The notes below the pieces were generated by a model. That model had not been told where the DNA came from and searched no databases. It was given only the letters and a program-made list of their open reading frames with translations. Below are positions 1 through 5,017 of a DNA stretch of 6,506 bases, piece after piece; the stretch's first letter is position 1; every line of letters begins with the position of its first letter. This stretch comes from an uncultured Gammaproteobacteria bacterium (lineage in GTDB: Bacteria > Pseudomonadota > Gammaproteobacteria > Steroidobacterales > Woeseiaceae): NCBI GenBank assembly GCA_938003715.1, contig CALKYK010000037.1, positions 1-6,506 on the forward strand, written 5' to 3'. Position numbers and translations under genes: made by a program.

Positions 1-688
1 CCCCCATCATCGGGAACGTGTTGAAGATCTTGCCGGCCTTGAGCCCGGCGACGAATCCGCCGGAAACGATCGTCAGCACGATCAGCGACGACAGCGTGAC
101 GCTCTTGCTCCACCACGGGTGCCGCGCCGCCGCGTCGCGCGGAAACAGCAGTGACAGCGCGACCCACAGCATGTACGTGTAGATCAGGAATGCGAGCACG
201 AGGTGCGCCGTCAGCCGGTACTGGCTGACGGCCGGGTTGTCGACCAGCCCGCTCTTGACCATGTACCAGCCGAGCAATCCCTGCAGTCCGCCAAGCAGGA
301 ACATCGCGAGATACTTCGGGTACTCACGTCGCTTGATGTCACCGCGCCAGGCGAATACCAGGAACGGCACGATGAACACGATGCCGATGACGCGACCCAG
401 CAGGCGGTGCAGGTATTCGAGCCAGAAGATGCCTTTGAACCCCGCGAGGTCCATCCGCGAGTTCTTCTCCAGAAATTCCGGGGTCTGCTGGTACATCTCG
501 AACGTGCGCTGCCAGGCGTCGTCGCTCAGCGGCGGCAATACACCCGTCACCGGTCGCCAGTCGACCATCGACAGGCCGGAGCCGGTCAGTCTCGTGACGC
601 CGCCGAGAATCACCATCAGGAAGACGAGGGCGCAGCAGGTCAGCAGCCACCGCGCGACGCGGCGTCGTGAATCGTTATTCAATGTCAA
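1..688 (-). CDS. ctaA: Heme A synthase, CtaA/Cox15 type (3' end beyond window)
   Basis: Heme A synthase is an inner-membrane enzyme that oxidises the C8 methyl group of heme O to the formyl group of heme A for aa3-type cytochrome oxidase. The minus strand from about 688 to position 1 is one open frame with Cox15 hallmarks. A first transmembrane helix ends in GGVTRLTGSGLSMVDWRPVTG. Next come KNSRMDLAGFKGIFWLEYLHR and RLTAHLVLAFLIYTYMLW, and then FVAGLKAGKIFNTFPMMG at the window edge. The conserved histidines of EYLHR and LTAHL (about residues 94 and 162) are the expected heme ligands. The sequence resembles the proteobacterial/mitochondrial Cox15 class and not the Bacillus class, which has cysteine pairs. 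About 229 residues are present of a usual 330-360; the second four-helix half is missing. An in-frame TGA at 740-742 and the absence of ATG before the first membrane helix leave TTG at 688 or 682 as the start; 688 has GGGA a few bases upstream. It follows the MFS gene on the same strand by about 75 bases. Function is confident, start uncertain. Confidence 0.93.
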   Translation of the reverse strand, partial: MTLNNDSRRRVARWLLTCCALVFLMVILGGVTRLTGSGLSMVDWRPVTGVLPPLSDDAWQRTFEMYQQTPEFLEKNSRMDLAGFKGIFWLEYLHRLLGRVIGIVFIVPFLVFAWRGDIKRREYPKYLAMFLLGGLQGLLGWYMVKSGLVDNPAVSQYRLTAHLVLAFLIYTYMLWVALSLLFPRDAAARHPWWSKSVTLSSLIVLTIVSGGFVAGLKAGKIFNTFPMMG

Positions 689-762
689 TGCCAGTCCCGA
701 ACCGGTGGGGCGGCGAATGGTATCAGAGATGAGCGGAGGTCAGGATGCTCGCGTGCCGGACA

Positions 763-1986
763 CTACGACGCGTCTGCCAGCGCGGGAATCGTCTTGCGGA
801 GGCGCAGGTACATCCAGCCGTAAATCATCATCGCGGTCAGGGACGCACAGGCGCACATGATGAACACCGCGCTGTAGCCGAGGTTGTAGCCGAGGATCGA
901 CGCCGCGATGTTCGGCCCGACAATCTGTCCGAGGCCCTGCGCACCCGGCATCAGCGACGCGAAGCGGCCCGAATGGTCGACGTTGGCGATCGTCGCCATC
1001 TGGTACACGTCGATGAAAATCCACAGCATGTTGAACGTGAATGCGCTGATCAGGATGCGCTGGTCGTCGATGCCGAACGCCAGCATGCCGACGATGCCGG
1101 CGTGGATGATCAGCGTGACCAGCAGCGGCCGCGCGAGGCCGAAGCGATTGCTGAGGAGCGTGGCGAACAGGCAGCCGAGCAGGCTCAGGAACGATGACCA
1201 AACCAGTACGCGACTGACCCACTCGGGCGTTGCTTCGGAAGCGAGGCTTGCGAGTTCGATGTAGGTCCAGTAAGCGCCGATATTGATGTAGGTACAGAAC
1301 ATTGCGGCAAGCACCAGCCAGGGCACGTAGGCGGGTACGTGGCGGTGCTCGATGTGCGCGTCACCGTCCGGTTCCTCGACCTCGATCTCGACGTCGAGCG
1401 CGCGATCAGCGGCGCGCGGCGGTATCCAGTGCAGGAACAGGAGCGTGACGAGAAAGCAGCCGATGAAAACCGTGTAAATGCCGTTCATCGTCAGCTGCGG
1501 CAGGATGTGCAGCTCGAGCGCCTGCGAAAACGCGAACGCGAACAGCATCAGGTTGAACGCGCGTGCCGGTTTTGCCGTCGCCCCGAGCGCCGCAACCGCC
1601 ACCGCCGTGTACACGCCGCTGCCTATGCCGGCTACCAGGCGCAGCCACAGCGTCTCCTCGTAGCTCACCATCACCATGCAAAGCGCGTTCGCCGCGACCG
1701 TGACGGCGATTGCGATCAGTACGAGGTGACGACGGTTGAACTTCGTGATGATCGCCGACGTCAGCACCGCGCCGATCGCGAGCCCGCCGAGGTCGGCGCC
1801 CGCGACGCGCCCGACCTCCACCTCGGAGAAGCCCAGCAAGGTCACCCATGCCGTGCTGATGACCGGTATGCCGACCAGAACGCCGTAGCCGACCAGCGTC
1901 ATGTAGAGTGATACGGATATCGAGCGCCAGCCATCGAAAATGGTCCGCTCGTGGTGCAGCGCAATTGCGTCAGCGGCAGCGGTCAT
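763..1986 (-). CDS. Major facilitator superfamily transporter, substrate unknown
   Basis: The 407-residue protein is almost entirely hydrophobic helices, laid out as two halves of about six. The halves are joined by a charged, likely cytoplasmic loop at residues 188-218 that is rich in Asp, Glu and His. After helix 2 there is a short basic turn (KFNRRHL, 82-88), where MFS proteins carry their loop 2-3 motif, though the classical GxxxDRxGRR form is degenerate. Gly-rich helices (AGIGSGVYTAVAVAALGA, 119-136) fit the helix 4-5 region of the fold. In the second half, MPGAQGLGQIVGPNIAASIL (346-365) resembles the helix 10-11 region of many efflux-type members. The length is normal for a 12-helix MFS protein. 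Acidic and polar residues lie within helices 7 and 10 (YIELAS; FIDVYQM) and could line a substrate path, but I cannot name a substrate. The ATG at 1986 has only a distant AGGA upstream. The gene lies upstream of ctaA on the same strand with no visible terminator between, so co-transcription is plausible. Confidence 0.87.
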   Translation of the reverse strand: MTAAADAIALHHERTIFDGWRSISVSLYMTLVGYGVLVGIPVISTAWVTLLGFSEVEVGRVAGADLGGLAIGAVLTSAIITKFNRRHLVLIAIAVTVAANALCMVMVSYEETLWLRLVAGIGSGVYTAVAVAALGATAKPARAFNLMLFAFAFSQALELHILPQLTMNGIYTVFIGCFLVTLLFLHWIPPRAADRALDVEIEVEEPDGDAHIEHRHVPAYVPWLVLAAMFCTYINIGAYWTYIELASLASEATPEWVSRVLVWSSFLSLLGCLFATLLSNRFGLARPLLVTLIIHAGIVGMLAFGIDDQRILISAFTFNMLWIFIDVYQMATIANVDHSGRFASLMPGAQGLGQIVGPNIAASILGYNLGYSAVFIMCACASLTAMMIYGWMYLRLRKTIPALADAS

Positions 1987-2013
1987 CGGGACATCGACGG
2001 TTCCTGAAATGCA

Positions 2014-2037
2014 TCGCGCCGGCAGTTGCCGGCGCGA
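2014..2037 (-). terminator. Perfect GC-rich palindrome, putative terminator
   Basis: TCGCGCCGGCA and its exact reverse complement TGCCGGCGCGA are separated by only GT, giving an 11-bp perfect stem. It lies between the stop of the helix-hairpin-helix gene (2065) and the start of the MFS gene (1986), both on the minus strand. The position suits a transcription terminator or attenuator for the upstream gene. The downstream U-tract on the minus strand is poor (only ATTTC), so an mRNA-stabilising hairpin or a protein-binding palindrome is also possible. Confidence 0.5.
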
Positions 2038-2064
2038 GCATCATATCCCTTATCGACGGAAGCG

Positions 2065-2517
2065 TCAGTCGAGCGTGACGTACTGCTCGAGTCGTGCCAC
2101 CTCTTCTTCATCGACGTACTTGCCGATTTCGCGTCGAAACTGCTCGATATTGCTGTACGGCCGATACTCTTCGAACTCGTGCGCCATGCGTGCGCCGACG
2201 CCGGGGATCTTCAGGATTTCCTCTTCGGATGCGCTGTTCAGGCTGATCGGCACGAAAAGCCGGGCGTAGACGTCCTCGAGCTGATCGTCGTCGAGATCGC
2301 TCGCGAGAAGGTCATCCAGGTCGAGGATGGACGCGAACGGTCGTGCACCGATCACGGCATCGGCCAGCGTTTCGTCCATGTGAGGCAGCGATGCAAGCTG
2401 CTCGCGGGTTGCCGTGTTTGCGTCCAGTACGCCACCGTGCATGTCTGCCATTGCCGTCGGGGCGGCAATTGCCAGCCATGCGGCAGCGAGCACGGTGAAC
2501 AGTTTCAGTTTCTTCAT
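2065..2517 (-). CDS. Exported tandem helix-hairpin-helix (ComEA-like) protein
   Basis: The product is a 150-residue protein with a Sec signal peptide: MKKLK, then a hydrophobic core, then a likely cut after AMA (about residue 24). The mature part is two ComEA-type helix-hairpin-helix repeats and nothing more. The first runs from LDANTATREQLASLP (31-45) through ARPFASILDLDDL (58-70). The second runs from ISLNSASEEEILKIPGVGAR (91-110) through YRPYSNIEQF (118-127) to about 148. The second has the canonical hairpin IPGVG; in the first it is altered to LPHMD. ComEA proteins bind incoming DNA in the periplasm during competence, but many small family members have no known role. The mature protein is acidic, which argues against strong nonspecific DNA binding. 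The start at 2517 is chosen because AAAGGA lies 8 bases upstream and a signal peptide begins there. A longer open frame from 2646 adds 43 Arg-rich residues with no such support. The gene is divergent from the MsrQ-like gene. Confidence 0.85.
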   Translation of the reverse strand: MKKLKLFTVLAAAWLAIAAPTAMADMHGGVLDANTATREQLASLPHMDETLADAVIGARPFASILDLDDLLASDLDDDQLEDVYARLFVPISLNSASEEEILKIPGVGARMAHEFEEYRPYSNIEQFRREIGKYVDEEEVARLEQYVTLD

Positions 2518-2562
2518 TACTCCGGTCCTTTGCGTCAGAAGCCAGGGTCGTCGAGGCGCGGA

Positions 2563-2592
2563 AGCATATCCAGCGCCGATTCGCGCCGTCAA
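2563..2592 (-). promoter_or_regulatory. Candidate sigma70 promoter for the helix-hairpin-helix gene
   Basis: On the minus strand, TTGACG (2592-2587, five of six matches to the -35 consensus) is followed after 18 bases by TATGCT (2568-2563, four of six matches to the -10). It lies about 45 bases upstream of the ATG at 2517 and its AAAGGA ribosome binding site, so the spacing is plausible. This is a consensus match only. Confidence 0.4.
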
Positions 2593-2663
2593 TCGTGCAG
2601 GGCGATGGAACCGCGCGTCCGAGCGGGTATTGACCATGTTTGTCACGCAGTAGTTGCACGATC

Positions 2664-2692
2664 TTTACAGTTACGGACGATTTCCGGATAGT
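2664..2692 (+). promoter_or_regulatory. Candidate sigma70 promoter for the MsrQ-like/dehydrogenase pair
   Basis: TTTACA (2664-2669, five of six to the -35 consensus), a 17-base spacer, then GATAGT (2687-2692, four of six to the -10). Transcription would begin near 2699, about 20 bases before the ATG at 2720. That supports ATG 2720 over the upstream in-frame TTG at 2654, which would lie ahead of the transcript. This is a consensus match only. Confidence 0.4.
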
Positions 2693-2719
2693 GCGCCGAT
2701 CCGGAAAACTCCCTGGTCC

Positions 2720-3316
2720 ATGGCCGTTTCAGCGCCCAACTCGTCCGCCGCCCGCCTGTTGGTGTGGGCTCTCCTGGCCGCTCCGATGGCCTGGATGCTT
2801 TTCGGCTACGCCAGTGACAGGATTTTCTACGGCGAACTTCTGCACGCCTCCGGGGAATTGTCGGCGCGCCTGCTGATCCTGACGCTCGCGATTACGCCGC
2901 TCCGCCTGATGTTCCCCGGCAGCACATGGACAAATTGGCTGCACCGCCAGCGCCGCTATCTCGGCGTTGCGAGCTTTGCTTACGCGTTCCTGCATACCGC
3001 GGTCTACATCGAACGCAAGCAGAGCCTGTCGCTGATCCTCGACGAAGCCGGCGAGTTTTATATGTGGACCGGCTGGACCGCGCTGCTGCTGTTCGCGGTC
3101 CTTGCCCTGACCAGCAATGACGCGGCCGCGCGTCGCCTGAAAAAGATCTGGAAAAAACTGCATCGCTGGGTTTACGCCGCTGCGCTGCTCACATTCCTGC
3201 ACTGGATATTCTCGGCGTTCGATTTCGTGCCGGGGCTCGTCCATCTCGGCGTGCTGGTTACGCTCGAGGCGTACCGGGTGTGGAAACAGTCGCGGTTGCG
3301 CCGCGCCGTGCCGTGA
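2720..3316 (+). CDS. msrQ: Ferric-reductase-like transmembrane heme b protein, MsrQ-like
   Basis: The 198-residue membrane protein has the ferric reductase-like transmembrane fold. MsrQ (YedZ) is the heme b quinol-linked subunit that passes electrons to MsrP, the periplasmic methionine sulfoxide reductase. About five to six helices are visible: 11-30, 46-64, 78-97, 114-131, 150-166 and 170-187. Signature stretches match MsrQ in order: GELSARLLILTLAITPLR (45-62), RYLGVASFAYAFLHTAVY (79-96), TGWTALLLFAVLALTS (117-132) and KKLHRWVYAAALLTFLHW (145-162). His92, His148 and His161 sit where the family's heme-ligating histidines do. The length fits MsrQ (about 200). ATG 2720 is preferred over the in-frame TTG at 2654 because it starts shortly before the first helix and downstream of a promoter-like pair, though its ribosome binding site is weak. 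No msrP lies beside it; the next gene, 13 bases on, is a flavin hydroxy-acid dehydrogenase. Membership of the fold is strong; true MsrQ orthology is less certain. Confidence 0.82.
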   Translation: MAVSAPNSSAARLLVWALLAAPMAWMLFGYASDRIFYGELLHASGELSARLLILTLAITPLRLMFPGSTWTNWLHRQRRYLGVASFAYAFLHTAVYIERKQSLSLILDEAGEFYMWTGWTALLLFAVLALTSNDAAARRLKKIWKKLHRWVYAAALLTFLHWIFSAFDFVPGLVHLGVLVTLEAYRVWKQSRLRRAVP

Positions 3317-3329
3317 TAGGCTTCCGCCG

Positions 3330-4478
3330 ATGAAGCTCGCGCACTGCAATAACATTGCCGACTTGCGGAAGCTTGCGAAACGCAAGCTGCCCTGGCCGGT
3401 GTTTCACTACATGGACGGCGGCGCGGACGACGAACTGACACTGCGCCGCAATACGGACGCATTCGGCGACTACGAGCTGCTCCCGTCACAGCTCTCGGAC
3501 GTCAGCGAAATCGACACGCGATCGACGCTGTTCGGCAAGGAGATCGACTGGCCGGTCATGATTGCGCCGACCGGTGCGTCACGACTTTTCCACCACGAAT
3601 CGGAGCCGGCCGTCGCGAGGGCAGCGCAGAAGTTCGGCATGATCTACAGCCTGTCGACACTTGCGACGACGACGATCGAGGACATAGCCGCCGTGACGGA
3701 CGGGCCGAAGATGTACCAGATCTACGTCTTCAAGGATCGCGCCATCACCCGGGATTTCGTCGACCGCTGCAAGGCACAGAACTACGATGCCATCTGCCTG
3801 ACTGTCGACACGCCGGTTGCCGGCAACCGGGAACGCGACCTCGTGACCGGCTTCGGCGTGCCGCCGAAGTTTACCCTGCGCAGCGTTCTGAGTTTCGCGC
3901 GCCATTTCCCGTGGACGATTCGTGCGCTCCTGAAGCCGGAATTCGACATGGTGAACGTGACCGCCAGCTCGAGTGCCGCGACCCGGGTCAACGAAGGCGT
4001 AATGGCCTATATCAACAGTCAGCTCGACCGCTCACTCAGCTGGAAGGACGTCGAGTGGCTGCGGGAACAGTGGGACGGCCCGCTAGTGGTCAAGGGCGTG
4101 CAGACGGTCAGCGACGCCAGACGGGCCGCCGATGCCGGCGCAACGGCTGTCATGCTTTCCAACCACGGCGGCCGGCAACTCGAATCGGCGCCGGCGCCGG
4201 TGGACTGCGTCGCCGCGGTCGCCGACGCGCTGCGCGATCGCCTCGAGATCATCTGCGACGGCGGCATAAGGCGCGGCAATCACATCGTAAAAGCGCTGGC
4301 GTTGGGCGCAAACGCGTGCAGCATCGGCCGCGGCTACCTCTTCGGCCTGGCGGCCGGTGGCCAGCGTGGCGTCGAGCGCGCGCTGTCGATCCTGAAAACA
4401 GAGTTCGAACGGACACTCGCGCTCGCCGGCTGCAACTCGGTGCGTGCACTCGGTCGCGAGTACGTGCAGAAGCGCTGA
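3330..4478 (+). CDS. FMN-dependent alpha-hydroxy-acid dehydrogenase (LldD family)
   Basis: The 382-residue protein is a full-length member of the L-lactate dehydrogenase/glycolate oxidase/mandelate dehydrogenase family, which oxidises L-2-hydroxy acids to 2-keto acids with FMN. The TIM-barrel motifs and catalytic set are intact: Tyr27 in FHYMDGGADDE, IAPTG (78-82) for FMN binding, Tyr132 in QIYVFKDR, Asp160 in LTVDTP, Lys255 in LVVKGV, and His279 (proton acceptor) with Arg282 in SNHGGRQLE. CDGGIRRG (309-316) and SIGRGYLFGLA (331-341) form the FMN phosphate site. Residues about 171-206, FGVPPKFTLRSVLSFARHFPWTIRALL, form a hydrophobic and basic loop in the place that anchors LldD and mandelate dehydrogenase to the inner membrane. 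Reduction of the quinone pool is therefore more likely than an oxidase reaction. The substrate cannot be fixed from sequence: L-lactate, glycolate or another 2-hydroxy acid. Only 13 bases separate it from the MsrQ-like gene, so the two are probably one operon; the start has only a weak AGG-like site. Confidence 0.93.
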   Translation: MKLAHCNNIADLRKLAKRKLPWPVFHYMDGGADDELTLRRNTDAFGDYELLPSQLSDVSEIDTRSTLFGKEIDWPVMIAPTGASRLFHHESEPAVARAAQKFGMIYSLSTLATTTIEDIAAVTDGPKMYQIYVFKDRAITRDFVDRCKAQNYDAICLTVDTPVAGNRERDLVTGFGVPPKFTLRSVLSFARHFPWTIRALLKPEFDMVNVTASSSAATRVNEGVMAYINSQLDRSLSWKDVEWLREQWDGPLVVKGVQTVSDARRAADAGATAVMLSNHGGRQLESAPAPVDCVAAVADALRDRLEIICDGGIRRGNHIVKALALGANACSIGRGYLFGLAAGGQRGVERALSILKTEFERTLALAGCNSVRALGREYVQKR

Positions 4479-4518
4479 GGCTCGCTTCACTTCCGTGCGA
4501 ATGCATCGCCGCGAAGCC

Positions 4519-4540
4519 CCCTGGCCTGCCGGCCGCAGGG
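4519..4540 (+). terminator. Weak hairpin after the hydroxy-acid dehydrogenase gene
   Basis: GGCC at 4523-4526 pairs with GGCC at 4531-4534 around the loop TGCC. CCCT at 4519-4522 can extend the stem with AGGG at 4537-4540 across a 2-base bulge. It begins about 40 bases after the stop codon. No T-run follows, so if it terminates it does so without a classical U-tract, or it only protects the mRNA end. Confidence 0.3.
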
Positions 4541-4553
4541 CGACGCCGGGACC

Positions 4554-4573
4554 GTGAATCGGCAAAAATTCAC
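4554..4573. promoter_or_regulatory. Inverted repeat GTGAAT-N8-ATTCAC, possible operator
   Basis: GTGAAT (4554-4559) and ATTCAC (4568-4573) are exact reverse complements separated by eight bases. The core is A-rich, which stands out against the GC-rich surroundings. It lies about 120 bases upstream of the cold-shock gene and about 75 bases after the dehydrogenase gene. It could be a dimeric regulator site or chance; nothing names the regulator. Confidence 0.25.
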
Positions 4574-4621
4574 ATGAGCATCACAAAATCGCGGGCCTCG
4601 CGGCGCATTTGCGAGTAAGAT

Positions 4622-4672
4622 GGCGTCTGTTCGCGGGAGCGCGGACGCGCACAGACGCCGGTCGCAGCCGGC
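4622..4672 (+). promoter_or_regulatory. Two mutually exclusive hairpins in the cold-shock leader
   Basis: The first hairpin pairs GGCGTCTGT (4622-4630) exactly with ACAGACGCC (4651-4659). After one mismatch it continues with CGCG (4632-4635) and CGCG (4646-4649) around a 10-base loop. The second pairs GCCGG (4657-4661) with CCGGC (4668-4672) around TCGCAG. They share bases 4657-4659, so both cannot form fully. They lie just ahead of the AGAGG ribosome binding site (4685-4689) of the cold-shock gene. Leaders of cspA-type mRNAs are known to refold with temperature, so a structural switch is plausible, but the transcript start is not known here. Confidence 0.4.
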
Positions 4673-4693
4673 GGGTAATACAAAGAGGTAGCT

Positions 4694-4906
4694 ATGTCAG
4701 GCGAAAGAGTGAGTGGGACCGTCAAGTGGTTCAACGACGACAAGGGATTCGGCTTCATCGAACGTGAAGGCGGCCAGGACGTGTTCGTCCACCACAGTGC
4801 GATCCAGATGGAAGGCTTCAAAACGCTCAAGGAAGGGCAGAAAGTTTCGATGGAAGTGACCCAGGGCCAGAAAGGACCACAGGCGGAGAACGTTATCGCC
4901 GAGTAG
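4694..4906 (+). CDS. CspA-family cold-shock protein
   Basis: The 70-residue protein is one cold-shock domain, a five-stranded OB-fold that binds single-stranded RNA and DNA and melts mRNA secondary structure. The RNA-binding motifs are complete: RNP1 as KGFGFIE (17-23) and RNP2 as DVFVHHSAI (29-37). The conserved GTVKWFN opening (8-14) includes the stacking Trp12. The C-terminal GPQAENVI is typical of the family, and the length is normal (about 65-75). The ATG is fixed by a good ribosome binding site, AAGAGG, seven bases upstream. It is a single gene with a structured leader and a following stem-loop, so probably monocistronic. Whether it is cold-inducible or constitutive cannot be told from the protein, since bacteria often hold several paralogues. 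Confidence 0.97.
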   Translation: MSGERVSGTVKWFNDDKGFGFIEREGGQDVFVHHSAIQMEGFKTLKEGQKVSMEVTQGQKGPQAENVIAE

Positions 4907-4920
4907 TTTCGATCCATCGG

Positions 4921-4947
4921 TGCGTTCGGGCTTCTCCCGCGAATGCA
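4921..4947 (+). terminator. Stem-loop after the cold-shock gene
   Basis: TGCGTTC (4921-4927) pairs with GAATGCA (4941-4947) with one G-U pair. GGG (4928-4930) then pairs with CCC (4936-4938) around the loop CTTCT, with a 2-base bulge at 4939-4940. It starts 15 bases after the cold-shock stop codon, where a terminator is expected. A U-tract is lacking. It also covers ATG 4943, the most upstream in-frame candidate start of the next gene, which makes that start unlikely. Confidence 0.45.
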
Positions 4948-5017
4948 CCGGCCCAAATCGGCAATTGCCGCATACACCGCGCCCGCCGCGGTTCCGGTAA
5001 TGCCAGCCCGATTCGCG

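Larger units (their letters stand above)
4479..4693 (+). other. Intergenic region ahead of the cold-shock gene
   Basis: These 215 bases hold no credible gene. They contain a GC-rich hairpin after the dehydrogenase stop (4519-4540), an A/T-rich 6-bp inverted repeat (4554-4573), a long stem-loop with a competing second hairpin (4622-4672) and the ribosome binding site of the cold-shock gene. I could not find a convincing -35/-10 pair. TAAGAT at 4616-4621 resembles a -10 but lacks a partner. Confidence 0.6.

Noticed and set aside
683..688. TTGACA on the minus strand as a -35 element
   Set aside because: It is a perfect hexamer, but nothing like a -10 lies 15-19 bases downstream, and it coincides with the likely start of ctaA.
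203..860. Plus-strand open frames over the heme A synthase gene
   Set aside because: The minus strand there encodes an unmistakable Cox15-type protein; the plus-strand products have no recognisable features.
740..1911. Long open frames opposite or offset to the MFS gene (740-1222, 1339-1911, 1406-1849)
   Set aside because: They are Arg/His/Asp-rich translations typical of antisense or shifted frames of GC-rich genes, without ribosome binding sites or recognisable domains.
2518..2646. Longer N-terminus of the helix-hairpin-helix protein from ATG 2646
   Set aside because: The 43 extra residues are Arg-rich and low in conservation cues. They would hide the signal peptide, and the ATG at 2517 has a good AAAGGA site 8 bases upstream. 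A promoter-like pair also lies inside the extra stretch.
2654..2719. Extension of the MsrQ-like protein to TTG 2654
   Set aside because: It would add 22 polar residues before the first helix. The stretch contains the candidate -35/-10 pair and has no ribosome binding site.
4943..5017. ATG 4943 as start of the octaheme cytochrome
   Set aside because: It lies inside the stem-loop after the cold-shock gene, lacks a ribosome binding site, and would place 50 residues before the lipobox Cys, far too many for a lipoprotein signal.
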